A program made the position numbers and the translations under genes. A stretch of DNA of 64,000 nucleotides, taken from the NCBI RefSeq assembly GCF_019720915.1, contig NZ_JAHKSI010000001.1, forward strand, positions 372,001 to 436,000, in the 5' to 3' direction. Positions 17,510-26,633 of this stretch are shown here, in pieces. The DNA is from Alkalihalobacillus sp. TS-13 (lineage in GTDB: Bacteria > Bacillota > Bacilli > Bacillales > Fictibacillaceae). The notes under the pieces were generated by a model. It ran no database searches, was not told where the DNA came from, and was given only the letters and a program-made list of their open reading frames with translations. Each line of letters opens with the position of its first letter. The first letter of the stretch is position 1.

Positions 17510-17604
17510 AGGTAAGGCGATTTTACTAAGTGAAGGGGGGAGAGCATAATCTTTAGCGTGTTTTGTAAGTCTGAGTCTTTTAAAAATTAAGGGGGGTTTA
17601 GCTA

Positions 17605-19263
17605 ATGAAGGGTAATAAGAAATTCCATCTGCTATTAGTATTGACGTTTGTTTTTTCACTTTTTCTGGCGGCATGTAATGCAAATCCATCGTCTGATCCT
17701 AACGAAGAAGGTAATGGAAACGAGAATGAAAATGATACTGAAGAACAGGCGACTGGGGAACCTCAAGAGGGTGGAGACATCGTAGTGGGTTCAATAGGAG
17801 CGCCTACTATCTTCAACGATCTATATTCAACAGACACATCCAGTTCAGATATTTCCGGTTGGCTTTATGACGGGCTGGTGACTTTTGATGAAAACTTAGA
17901 ACCAAAAGGTGTTATCGCAAAAGATTGGGAAACATCTGAGGATGGTACAGAGTGGACAATTACATTGAATGAAGGCATTACGTTCCACGATGGTGAACCA
18001 CTTACAGCTGATGATGTTGTTTTCACATATAGCATTCCATTAAGTGAAGACTACTCAGGAGCAAGGGCTTCGAATTTCGAGAAAATTGAATCAATCGAAG
18101 CAGAGGATGACACGACGGTAAAAATCAAATTAAGTGAACCACATGCTCCGTTCCTGGTGACATTGACTTATGGGATCTTACCAGAGCACATTTTGAAGGA
18201 TGTTCCAATTGCAGACCTCGCTGAACATGAATTCAATACAAAAAGTCCAGTTGGCTCTGGTCCTTTCAAATTTGTTGAATGGAAAGAAGGGCAATACGTT
18301 AAAGTTGAAGCATTCGATGATTATTTCCAAGGGCGTCCATATTTAGATACAATCACATATAAAATCGTTCCAGATGCGAATGCATTGATGGCTCAACTGT
18401 CTGCTGGCGATGTTCATGAGGCTCAAGTTCAATCACAAGATTTAGTGACTGCTGAAAAATTGGCGGATGAAGGAAAAATCCAGTTGTCGACAGAACTCTC
18501 TTTAGCCTATACCTATGTTGGATGGAACATGGAAAATGAATTGTTTAAGGATGAAAAAGTCCGACAAGCATTGACAATGGCTCTTGATAGAGAATCGATC
18601 ATTGAAGCCGTTTTAAGTGGCGATGGAGAAATCGCACATGCTCCTTCAAGTCCCCTAAGTTGGGCTTATAATGAGGAAGTCCCTACATTCGATTACAACG
18701 TTGAAGAAGCGAAAAAGCTATTGGAAGAAGCTGGTTGGACACCAGGAGATGACGGGATTTTAGAAAAAGATGGGAAGAAATTCTCCTTTGAATTGAAGAC
18801 GAATCAGGGTAACAAAGCACGTGAACAGATTGCTCAAGTAACGCAAGAACAATTGAAAGAAATCGGTATCGAAGTGAAACCTACCATCATGGAATGGAGT
18901 GCCTTCATTGAAGAAGTCACTGAGAAAAAGGATTTCGACGCTGTCATTCTTGGATGGAGCCTATCAACAGATCCAGACCCTACAGCGCTATGGCACTCTA
19001 AAGAAATCGAAGCTGGACTCAACTTTGTAGCTTTCTCAGATCCAGATTTGGACAAGTTGATGGAAGAGAATACACAAATTCTTGATCAAGATGAGCGTAA
19101 GGAAGTCATTGGTGAAATCCAAGCAGGTATCGCAGAACAACAACCGTATACATTCTTGTATTATCCAAATGATCACTATGCTCTAGCTTCAAATATAAAA
19201 GGACATGTACATCACCCATCAAGTGAATACTATATGATCGAAAAATGGTGGATAGAACAATAA
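17605..19263 (+). CDS. appA: Oligopeptide-binding lipoprotein AppA
   Basis: A 552-residue extracytoplasmic solute-binding protein (SBP family 5). The signal peptide ends in the lipobox LAAC with C24 as the lipidated cysteine, followed by a low-complexity Asn/Glu linker to about residue 55. The SBP_bac_5 signature region is seen in WEFSEDG-like LNEGITFHDGEPLTADDVVFTY. It captures peptides at the cell surface for AppBC. Start ATG has a strong AAGGGGGG. It is followed by a terminator-like hairpin and dispersed element C before appB, unlike the compact arrangement in B. subtilis. Confidence 0.93.
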   Translation: MKGNKKFHLLLVLTFVFSLFLAACNANPSSDPNEEGNGNENENDTEEQATGEPQEGGDIVVGSIGAPTIFNDLYSTDTSSSDISGWLYDGLVTFDENLEPKGVIAKDWETSEDGTEWTITLNEGITFHDGEPLTADDVVFTYSIPLSEDYSGARASNFEKIESIEAEDDTTVKIKLSEPHAPFLVTLTYGILPEHILKDVPIADLAEHEFNTKSPVGSGPFKFVEWKEGQYVKVEAFDDYFQGRPYLDTITYKIVPDANALMAQLSAGDVHEAQVQSQDLVTAEKLADEGKIQLSTELSLAYTYVGWNMENELFKDEKVRQALTMALDRESIIEAVLSGDGEIAHAPSSPLSWAYNEEVPTFDYNVEEAKKLLEEAGWTPGDDGILEKDGKKFSFELKTNQGNKAREQIAQVTQEQLKEIGIEVKPTIMEWSAFIEEVTEKKDFDAVILGWSLSTDPDPTALWHSKEIEAGLNFVAFSDPDLDKLMEENTQILDQDERKEVIGEIQAGIAEQQPYTFLYYPNDHYALASNIKGHVHHPSSEYYMIEKWWIEQ

Positions 19264-19282
19264 TGATTTGATTTATTGAAGT

Positions 19283-19330
19283 GAGGATGGATTGAGCCTC
19301 GTAAAGATGTGCTTTATCCTCCTCTTTTTT
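19283..19330 (+). terminator. Terminator-like hairpin after appA
   Basis: GAGGAT and ATCCTC arms enclose about 27 bp that can itself pair in part, and CCTCTTTTTT follows. If active it would lower appBC relative to appDFA. Confidence 0.55.
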
Positions 19331-19360
19331 AAAGAATAGGTTTTTATATACTTTGATTTT

Positions 19361-19798
19361 TGCGAAATTCACTCCCTTTCCGCGGGCAAACGAAAAGCGG
19401 AAGCGACCCGGTCAGGCACGCAGGTCACTGGAAAACTGACAAGGAGGCTCGAACCAAACAAAGACTTGGTTCTGCGTGGGCTAACTCATAAGGATGTCAA
19501 TCAATGTGTTGCCGCCGCAGGAAGTTTGAAGTGATCCAAGTGACTGGTCGCTGAGCTAGACATCACTTCCCTGTATCAACCCACTTCCGCGAGCCTCCTC
19601 ACTTGCACAGGATCTCAACACAAAAATGAAATCATTTTCGTGTCTGCGATGAGGATTCTTAGAAGCTTTCCTTATGCTGGCTTCGACGTTCACCATAGGA
19701 CGTGGTGATATTCAGTCGAAGTTCATTATTATAGTCGAAGATCCTTTATTAGAGTGGGGGTCTCGCCTGGCCTCCCGCAGGAGTGTCGCAAATTTTAT
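19361..19798 (+). repeat. Dispersed intergenic element, copy C (inside the app operon)
   Basis: The longest copy, about 438 bp. It begins GCGAAATTCACTCCC at 19362 and ends CCCGCAGGAGTGTCGC plus AAATTTT. Internal hairpins can be read: ACACAAAAATGA with TCATTTTCGTGT, and a CTTCGAC...GTCGAAG pair around the CACCATAGGACGTGGTG segment. A core of more than 130 bp is identical or nearly so to copy F. No RBS-supported ORF was found in it. Its end is about 140 bp from the appB start. Confidence 0.85.
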
Positions 19799-19936
19799 TT
19801 CAATCAAACTCAGCCCAAAAACAACATCATTATTTATAAAAGCCTAAACAACATAAATAAGGGTTTTAATCGCCGCCTATACATAATGCTGGGCGATACT
19901 TTGGCTACAAGATTTAAGACAAAAGGGGGATGTATC

Positions 19937-20887
19937 TTGCTCTCATATATCATTCGTCGAATATTCATGGCGATTCCATTGTTATTCGGAATATCCATCT
20001 TGTCCTTTGCCATCATTCAATTAGCTCCAGGTGATCCTACTTCATTGATGATGGATCCTAATATCAAACCACAAGATAAGCAGGCGTTCATAGAAAAGTA
20101 TGGTTTGGATGATCCGGTTCATATCCAATATTTGAAGTGGGTAGGAAATATGGTTCAGGGTGATTTTGGTCAATCACTAATACGACGCGGTACAGATGTG
20201 TCTTACTTAATTATGGAACGTTTACCTAATACCATTTTCCTGATGCTCGTTTCCACCTTTCTGGCATTATTGATATCCATACCGTTCGGGATATTGTCAG
20301 CACGTAAACCTTATTCTTTAACGGATTATTCTGTAACATTTACTTCATTCTTAGGGCTTGCTACGCCTAACTTCTGGCTCGGTCTTGTCTTGATCATGTT
20401 CTTTGCTGTGCAATTAGGCTGGTTGCCGACTGGAGGTATTGCGACACTTAATCAACCATTCAGCCTATGGGATAGGATCCTTCATCTAATCATGCCTGCT
20501 TTTGTTTTGGCTACAGCGGATATGGCTGCGTTGACCCGTTATACAAGAACAAGCATGCTCGAAGTGTTGAAGCAGGATTATATAAGGACAGCCCGTGCTA
20601 AAGGTTTTAAAGAGAAGAAGGTCGTGTATAAACACGGTTTACGTAATGGGTTAATTCCGATCATTACGATCTTTGGTCTATTGCTGCCATCGTTTTTTGC
20701 AGGTACCGTCATTGTGGAAAAAATCTTTAACTGGCCTGGAATTGGATTGCTGTTCGTGGATGCTGCCTTTCAGAGGGACTACCCTGTCATAATGGCAATA
20801 ACCGTCATTGCCGCAACTTTGACGGTCATTGGGAATCTGATCGCTGACATACTCTATGCAGTGTTCGATCCAAGAATCGAGTATTAA
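19937..20887 (+). CDS. appB: Oligopeptide ABC transporter permease AppB
   Basis: A 316-residue inner-membrane permease with six hydrophobic segments. The N-terminus MLSYIIRRIFMAIPLLFGISILSFAI and the binding-protein-dependent transport (EAA) loop, here DYIRTARAKGFKEKKVVYKHGLRNGLIPI, are family hallmarks. I chose TTG at 19937 because AAAAGGGGG precedes it; the frame runs back into the repeat element and would give an implausible leader. appC follows after 12 bp. Confidence 0.9.
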   Translation: MLSYIIRRIFMAIPLLFGISILSFAIIQLAPGDPTSLMMDPNIKPQDKQAFIEKYGLDDPVHIQYLKWVGNMVQGDFGQSLIRRGTDVSYLIMERLPNTIFLMLVSTFLALLISIPFGILSARKPYSLTDYSVTFTSFLGLATPNFWLGLVLIMFFAVQLGWLPTGGIATLNQPFSLWDRILHLIMPAFVLATADMAALTRYTRTSMLEVLKQDYIRTARAKGFKEKKVVYKHGLRNGLIPIITIFGLLLPSFFAGTVIVEKIFNWPGIGLLFVDAAFQRDYPVIMAITVIAATLTVIGNLIADILYAVFDPRIEY

Positions 20888-20899
20888 AGGGGGATAATC

Positions 20900-21826
20900 A
20901 TGTCACAGCCTGAAAAACAACTACGACCAGGGGTACCGGTCCATCCAGAGCCATTACCACCAGATCCACTGCCGAAACCAGAAACATTGACCAGAATTAC
21001 GGTTGAAAAATTCACTAAAAACAAGCTAGCTGTAATTGGATTGATCACATTGGTTGTAATCATCCTGGCAGCTATTTTCGCTCCTTATTTAACACCCTAT
21101 GAACCTAGCAAACAAGAATTGCTGAAAAGACTTACACCTCCTAATGGTGAGCATTGGCTTGGTGTAGATACCTTAGGGAGGGATATGTTGACCAGAATGC
21201 TTTATGGTGCACGAGTTTCCCTCCTTGTTGGATTTGCTTCTGTAGCTGTTTCTATTGTAATAGGAACCATAATTGGATCCATTGCTGGTTATTATGGTGG
21301 ATTGGTAGACGCGTTTCTTATGCGTGTTGTTGACGTATTCCTATCTATCCCAAGTCTCTTCTTTTTAATAACAGTCGTTACAATCTTTGAACCGAGTCTT
21401 TCAATGTTGATCCTTGCATTTGCATTATTCGGTTGGACGACGACCGCTCGTCTGGTCAGAGGAGAATTTCTGACATTAAGGTCCCGAGAATTTGTCTTGG
21501 CTGCAAAGACGATGGGAGTAAGAAGTTCAAAAATCATATTTTCTCATATTCTACCAAATGCAATGGGTCCGGTAATCGTAACAGCCACACTTAATATTGG
21601 TATCATAATCCTGGCCGAATCAGCACTCAGTTATTTAGGTTTAGGGGTACAGCCACCTACACCAAGCTGGGGCAACATGCTTCAGGACGCCCAAAACTTA
21701 ACGATTATGTACACCGCTCCATGGTATCCGATTTTCCCTGGAGTGATGATTTTGATTACGGTACTTGCATTTAACTTTGTCGGTGATGGGTTACGAGATG
21801 CATTCGATCCGAAAATGAAATCATAA
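20900..21826 (+). CDS. appC: Oligopeptide ABC transporter permease AppC
   Basis: A 308-residue permease, partner of AppB. A Pro-rich N-terminus ([19 protein letters not shown]) precedes the OppC-type N-terminal segment ([25 protein letters not shown]). The DPP/OPP motif [26 protein letters not shown] and the EAA loop [24 protein letters not shown] are present. Start ATG at 20900 behind AAAGGGGG. The peptidase gene follows 26 bp later. Confidence 0.92.
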   Translation: MSQPEKQLRPGVPVHPEPLPPDPLPKPETLTRITVEKFTKNKLAVIGLITLVVIILAAIFAPYLTPYEPSKQELLKRLTPPNGEHWLGVDTLGRDMLTRMLYGARVSLLVGFASVAVSIVIGTIIGSIAGYYGGLVDAFLMRVVDVFLSIPSLFFLITVVTIFEPSLSMLILAFALFGWTTTARLVRGEFLTLRSREFVLAAKTMGVRSSKIIFSHILPNAMGPVIVTATLNIGIIILAESALSYLGLGVQPPTPSWGNMLQDAQNLTIMYTAPWYPIFPGVMILITVLAFNFVGDGLRDAFDPKMKS

Positions 21827-21852
21827 CCAACGAGTTAGAAGGAGGATGGAAG

Positions 21853-23832
21853 ATGGATCAATTAAATGGGATAAACATTGAAGACCTTTTCAACTTGAAA
21901 TTTGTCAGTGATCCACAATTATCTCCTGATGGAAACCGTCTTGCCTATGTCGTAAAAGAAGTTAATGAGGAAAAGAAGTATCAATCGAACATTCATTTGC
22001 TGGATGTCGGTACGAAAAAATCTGTACGTTGGACGAGCGGCATTTCAATGAATACTTCACCAAGATGGTCACCTGATGGATTGTCGTTGCTCTTTTTGTC
22101 AAATCGAACAGGAAAAAACCAAATATGGATCATTTCATCTGAAGGAGGGGAGCCAGAGCAACTGACAGATGTGGAGAATGGTGTCTCCAGTCCAGTGTGG
22201 CATCCAGAAGGACACTCGATTCTTTTTCATTACACCAGTACGGATAATGAAGAAGAAAAGCCGATTGTAGTAGATAAATTGAAGTATAAAGCGGATGGAA
22301 AAGCTGCACTGACCTATCAATCTTACCTTCATATCGGTGAAATTTCCTTAAAGAATCGGGAAGTAAGAAACTTGTCCGAGGGTGATTATGATCATGTGAA
22401 TGCACGCTATACGAACGATGGTAAGGGAATTGTTTACGCGAGGTTCGATGAAGACGTGCCAGGTGCTTATCGCTGTTCGCATATTTATTATCACGAATTC
22501 GGAGGCACACCTGTCAGAATTTCAGAGCTGGATGGGACAATGGTGCATCCGATATGTTCACCGGATGGCAGGTACGTTGCTTATGTCGGGCACGATCAGG
22601 TATATGGTGGGGCGACGTACAGTGAGATTTTCCTTTATGACAGGGAAAAATCCACTACCCAATGTTTGACTGAAAAACTTGATATCCAAGTCGGGGACAT
22701 GATGATCAGTGACCTTCATGCTGTGGAGCCATCACCGCACTTGACCTGGAGCAGTAATAGCGAATCGCTCTACTTTCTTGCGAGTGAATTTGGAAATACA
22801 GAGCTGTACTCGATTGATCTATTCGGAAATGTCGATAAGATTGTGGAAGGGGATAGGCACATCTTCCAATATGCATTAGAGGATAGTACGAAGGATGTAT
22901 ATCTCGCTGTCAGTACACCTACGCATCCAGGTGACATCGTACGTCATGATATCAACAGTCTGATGGAAGAACCGATCACCTACCATAACGAATCTTTTTT
23001 ATATGACATCAAAGTTTCCGTCCCTGAGTCGGTCCAATTTCCAAGCCAGGATGGAACGGTTATCCACGGTTGGCTTCTCAAGCCGAACAATTTTAAAAAA
23101 GGTGAGAAATACCCTCTCATTCTTGAAATACATGGCGGCCCGCATATGATGTATGGAAATACTTTTTTCCATGAGTTCCAGGTGTTGACCTCGAAAGGAT
23201 ACGGTGTCTTATACCTGAACCCACGCGGAAGCCATGGTTATGGACAATCCTTTGTTGATGCTTGCAGAGGCGATTATGGCGGGGGAGATTATCAAGATCT
23301 CATGGCCGGTGTGGATCATACACTTGAGAGTTATGAATGGATTGAGCAGGAACAGCTATTCGTCACCGGTGGCAGTTACGGTGGGTTCATGACCAACTGG
23401 ATTGTCGGTAGTACAAATCGTTTCAAGGCTGCTGTCACTCAACGATCCATTTGTAACTGGCATAGCTTTTATGGTGTCAGTGATATCGGCTATTTCTTTA
23501 CAGAGGGTGAAATTGGTGCCCATATGGAAGAAGATCCTGAAAAGTTGTGGCATCATTCACCTATTCGACTTGTCAAGCAGATTGAGACGCCACTGCTTAT
23601 CCTCCATGGCGAGAAGGATTATCGATGCCCGATCGAACAAGCAGAGCAGTTATTCGTTGCCTTGAAGCAACAAAATAAAACGACACGTTTTGTTCGTTTC
23701 CCTGGTGCGGACCATAATCTTTCACGCTCCGGGGACCCGGTGATGAGAGTGGCGAGACTGGAACAAATCGTTGGCTGGTTCGAGCACTATCGAGTTAAAG
23801 AAAAAACAACTGAAATGGCAAAATCAAAATAA
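21853..23832 (+). CDS. S9 family peptidase (acylaminoacyl-peptidase / YuxL-like)
   Basis: A 659-residue prolyl-oligopeptidase-family enzyme. The N-terminal ~390 residues form a WD40/TolB-like propeller (repeats such as NTSPRWSPDGLSLLFLSNRTGKNQIW); the C-terminal alpha/beta hydrolase has the triad S508 in GGSYGGF, D589 in HGEKDYRCP and H621 in GADHNLSRSG. No signal peptide, so cytosolic. Being the last gene after appDFABC it probably trims imported oligopeptides. The ATG at 21853 follows GGAGGATGG. A terminator follows. Confidence 0.92.
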   Translation: MDQLNGINIEDLFNLKFVSDPQLSPDGNRLAYVVKEVNEEKKYQSNIHLLDVGTKKSVRWTSGISMNTSPRWSPDGLSLLFLSNRTGKNQIWIISSEGGEPEQLTDVENGVSSPVWHPEGHSILFHYTSTDNEEEKPIVVDKLKYKADGKAALTYQSYLHIGEISLKNREVRNLSEGDYDHVNARYTNDGKGIVYARFDEDVPGAYRCSHIYYHEFGGTPVRISELDGTMVHPICSPDGRYVAYVGHDQVYGGATYSEIFLYDREKSTTQCLTEKLDIQVGDMMISDLHAVEPSPHLTWSSNSESLYFLASEFGNTELYSIDLFGNVDKIVEGDRHIFQYALEDSTKDVYLAVSTPTHPGDIVRHDINSLMEEPITYHNESFLYDIKVSVPESVQFPSQDGTVIHGWLLKPNNFKKGEKYPLILEIHGGPHMMYGNTFFHEFQVLTSKGYGVLYLNPRGSHGYGQSFVDACRGDYGGGDYQDLMAGVDHTLESYEWIEQEQLFVTGGSYGGFMTNWIVGSTNRFKAAVTQRSICNWHSFYGVSDIGYFFTEGEIGAHMEEDPEKLWHHSPIRLVKQIETPLLILHGEKDYRCPIEQAEQLFVALKQQNKTTRFVRFPGADHNLSRSGDPVMRVARLEQIVGWFEHYRVKEKTTEMAKSK

Positions 23833-23845
23833 AATAATGATGATG

Positions 23846-23904
23846 AAGTCTGACATTGATCGTAGCTTTAGACTGAGAAGCTGCTCAAATGCCAGACTTT
23901 TTTT
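23846..23904 (+). terminator. Terminator of the app-peptidase operon
   Basis: AAGTCTG-a-CATT pairs with AATG-c-CAGACTT, then a T run. The loop is long but itself structured. Confidence 0.7.
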
Positions 23905-23948
23905 ATTAAATTTATAGTTGAGCAGTGTGCGTTGTAGTTGTAAGTGGG

Positions 23949-24053
23949 GCAGGCCAATTTTACTAAATTGCTCAAGATTGCATCAAAATTGCTCAAGATC
24001 GTATGAAATTTGCTCAAGCTCCCCATAAAATTGCTCGTTCACTACTAAAAAGA
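23949..24053 (+). repeat. 21-bp period array, TTGCTCAAGAT type
   Basis: GCTC starts at 23970, 23991, 24012 and 24033, exactly 21 bp apart, with a weaker unit at 23949. The consensus is AAAATTGCTCAAGATCGTAT. It lies beyond the operon terminator and ends about 70 bp before the HIT gene. No supported start codon is present in it. Confidence 0.8.
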
Positions 24054-24126
24054 GGGATTCAGGAATTAGAAACAGAACTAATGAGGTGAAAGGCGAAGAA
24101 AAATGACATCAAATGAGGAGGCTGAC

Positions 24127-24531
24127 ATGAAAGATTGTCCATTTTGTAATCCGGAAAAAGATCCTGAACAAAATATTGTCTATGAGAACGAGCATTGTTA
24201 CTTTTTGCTTCATCCCAAACACCAGGACGTTTTACAAGGAGCAGGAGTCATCGTCCCGAAAGCCCATCAGAAAGACGCATTTGCCCTCACCATAGAAGAA
24301 TGGGAGGCTACGAACGATCTTCTTCAAAAGGCGAAACACTACATAGACGAAAAGTACCGACCAGAAGGGTATACGTTAGGATGGAATGTCGGTGAAGTTT
24401 CTAATCAATTCATCTTCCATGCCCATCTCCATATCATTCCGCGCTATGCGGATGAACCGCTTGCTGGTAAAGGATTGCGTTACTGGCTGAAACAGCCTGA
24501 AAACAAACGTCCCATAGAGAGTAGGTATTAA
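24127..24531 (+). CDS. HIT family protein
   Basis: A 134-residue histidine-triad protein. The nucleotide-binding triad is FHAHLHIIPRY near the C-terminus; the N-terminal CPFC suggests a zinc site with downstream histidines. HIT hydrolases act on phosphoramidate or dinucleoside substrates in the cytosol; which one is unknown. I chose ATG at 24127 (MKDCPFC) because GAGGAGG is just upstream; an in-frame ATG at 24103 would add eight residues with a poorer site. The methyltransferase pseudogene starts 1 bp after the stop. Confidence 0.9.
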   Translation: MKDCPFCNPEKDPEQNIVYENEHCYFLLHPKHQDVLQGAGVIVPKAHQKDAFALTIEEWEATNDLLQKAKHYIDEKYRPEGYTLGWNVGEVSNQFIFHAHLHIIPRYADEPLAGKGLRYWLKQPENKRPIESRY

Positions 24532-24532
24532 C

Positions 24533-25328
24533 ATGCGTACAAATGAAAAACTGGACTATTACAACGAGTTATCTGAGAAACCATTTTCGGGTTGGGACTT
24601 TTCTTTGCTTTCCGATACTGGGAGGGTCAGTTCAGAACCCCTGCCATGGAGTTATGGAAGTACTGTTTTACCTTACATAAGAAAAGCTGAATGCATGTTG
24701 GATATGGGTACGGGTGGAGGAGAGCTGCTATCCAAATTGCAGCCACTGCCTGAAACGACTTATGCGACAGAAGGGTATCCACCCAATTTTTCGATTGCAA
24801 AAGGGCGATTGAAGCCGATTGGTGTTGAGGTGTTTGAAGTGGGAGAAGACGATCAGCTTCCTTTTGAAAATCAACAGTTCGATTTGATCATCAACAAACA
24901 TGAATCGTATTCAGTAGATGAGGTTTATCGTGTCTTGAAACCAGGAGGCACTTTCATCACCACAGCAGGTCGGGGGCAAAGACAATAATAAACTGAACGA
25001 GCTATTAGGCGAGAATCCGGATTTCGGTTATGGCTATTGGTGCCTGGGCTACGCGAAAGAGGAACTTCGAAATGCGGGTTTTACCATTGAAACTGCAGCG
25101 GAAGCGTACCCCTATTCCCGTTTTTACGATATAGGGGCAATCCTTTATTATTTGAAGGCAGCACCGTGGCAGGTTCCGAACTTCACAATCGAGTCTCATT
25201 TGACGAAGCTGGCTGACATCGAAGCAACAATTGAAAAAGAAAACTATATCGAAACGATTGAACACTGCTTCATCATCATAAATAATAAAGGGGCTGTCCC
25301 AAAAGTGTCTGAGTCTCTTCGTCCTTAA
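24533..25328 (+). pseudogene. SAM-dependent methyltransferase, frameshifted
   Basis: Frame 1 (24533-24988) holds the SAM-binding motif CMLDMGTGGGELLSKL and the post-motif VYRVLKPGGTFIT. At 24959-24970 the reading is ITTAGRGQRQ-stop, but dropping one A in ACCACAGCAGG restores ITQQVGGKDNNKLNELLGEN and an open frame of 121 codons to TAA at 25326, with the expected C-terminal pattern GFTIETAAEAYPYSRFYDIGAILYYL. So a ~264-residue enzyme is split by one extra base. It follows the HIT gene directly. The frameshift could be a sequencing artefact. Confidence 0.8.
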
Positions 25329-25409
25329 CAACATTCTGGGAAAATCGTAGTTTGATACAAAATGGTGTGCTGGAAGTAAATCCGACACTTTTCTTTTGGA
25401 GACAGTCCC
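25290..25409. terminator. Long inverted repeat between converging genes
   Basis: GGGGCTGTCCCAAAAG at the left pairs, with bulges, with CTTTTGGAGACAGTCCC at the right; GTGTC and GACAC also pair. It overlaps the end of the methyltransferase frame and lies 9 bp past the stop of the opposing STAS gene, so a two-way terminator is likely. Confidence 0.6.
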
Positions 25410-25417
25410 ATTTCAAA

Positions 25418-26287
25418 TCAATTAATCACAGAATGTTGTGAGAATCCGATTGATTCCAGTGCTTTTTGAAGATTGCTGAACGTAGAAATATCTTTGAAGT
25501 CGATTCCTAATGATACGACAGTCTGCGTCAATTCCGCACGCATACCTGTGATGATCGAATCGACACCTAGTAGTTTAAGAGCATTGACCACACGGAACAT
25601 GTTGTTTGCTACCATTGTGTCAATGATGACAATACCTGACAGGTCGATGATTAAGTGGCGCAATTTCAACCGGCTGCTTTCTTCCAACGCTTTCTCGAGA
25701 ATATATTGGGAGCGATCTTCATCAAGCTCACCAATAATCGGTAATACAGCAATACCATCTGAAATCGGAACGATCGGCATCTGAAGTTCCTGTACTTTCG
25801 CATGCGCTTTCGATAGCGTTTCGTAATGGTTCTCAAGGTGGGCGAGACTGAAGCAGTAGATACAACGATCAATCAACGGATCGATGATGGCCCATGCATC
25901 AATGACATCATCAATGGTTAAAATGTCGGTATCATTTGCTTGTTTCTTGATTGTATGTAGAATCGCTTTACGGAAAAAGCGCAATCCATCAAGTGATTCT
26001 TCTAAAGGTATTCCTTCATTTACCCCTATCTGCCCAGCTTTTTTACCCCATTCTGTTATGAGGGTGAAATAGGCTCTCTCGTCACTGAATAATGACTCCC
26101 CCAAATATGTAATGAAGGTTGCAGCAAACTCCTGTGATTCTTCTTGCGTCATTGAGACCAATTTTCTGGACATCATTTTTTCTACAAGTTCCGGTTCCTC
26201 TTCCATCCGTAATGCAGTAGATTCTTTTAATATATCTAACCGGTTTTCAATTATATTTTCACCTATCAATTTTAAATTTACACTCAT
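25418..26287 (-). CDS. RsbR-like STAS protein (stressosome or sensor paralogue)
   Basis: A 289-residue protein. Residues ~1-150 form an all-helical N-terminal domain as in RsbRB/RsbRD paralogues, and a C-terminal STAS domain follows (GIAVLPIIGELDEDRSQYIL, then HLIIDLSGIVIIDTMVANNM). The Thr in the IDT motif corresponds to the RsbT-phosphorylated position of RsbR. It would join stressosomes that control sigma-B. ATG at 26287 (MSVNLKLI) lies behind GGGGGG. Upstream, GTTTTA-N11-GGGGAC (minus strand, 26325-26347) loosely resembles a sigma-B promoter. No rsbS or rsbT is adjacent. Confidence 0.85.
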   Translation of the reverse strand: MSVNLKLIGENIIENRLDILKESTALRMEEEPELVEKMMSRKLVSMTQEESQEFAATFITYLGESLFSDERAYFTLITEWGKKAGQIGVNEGIPLEESLDGLRFFRKAILHTIKKQANDTDILTIDDVIDAWAIIDPLIDRCIYCFSLAHLENHYETLSKAHAKVQELQMPIVPISDGIAVLPIIGELDEDRSQYILEKALEESSRLKLRHLIIDLSGIVIIDTMVANNMFRVVNALKLLGVDSIITGMRAELTQTVVSLGIDFKDISTFSNLQKALESIGFSQHSVIN

Positions 26288-26427
26288 ATATCGTATCCCC
26301 CCCTTAATTGTAAAAGACCTCATTGTCCCCTTATTATACATTAAAACCTATATTAAAAAATACAATTATGAGACATACTGTTGGAATCATAGAATGAAAG
26401 AACAGGATCAGAAGGGTGGAGGGACTG

Positions 26428-26568
26428 ATGAAGGACATAGATTGGCAGTTGATTGCATTCGTGACAGTATCTATTTTGCACGACCATTGGGTATATTCTA
26501 GGCTCCCGAAGCTCTATTATTATGATGCCTTCTATCCGGAACAAAGAGAAGTGGAAAAGGAGGAATGA
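26428..26568 (+). CDS. Small hypothetical protein, 46 residues
   Basis: ATG at 26428 behind GTGGAGGG, read as MKDIDWQLIAFVTVSILHDH then an aromatic and acidic tail (KLYYYDAFYPEQREVEKEE). A short hydrophobic stretch at 7-16 is too short for a membrane span. It is divergent from the STAS gene and 65 bp ahead of the M3 peptidase. The good RBS and biased composition make it plausible, but I recognise no family. Confidence 0.5.
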   Translation: MKDIDWQLIAFVTVSILHDHWVYSRLPKLYYYDAFYPEQREVEKEE

Positions 26569-26633
26569 AGGATTCCCATATCGATATGTAGAAAGACGTA
26601 TGGACCAGTATTTTGAAAAAAGGAGATTTGGAT

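Noticed and set aside
24959-24975. Programmed frameshift in the methyltransferase
   Set aside because: No slippery heptamer or downstream pseudoknot is visible; one extra base explains it.
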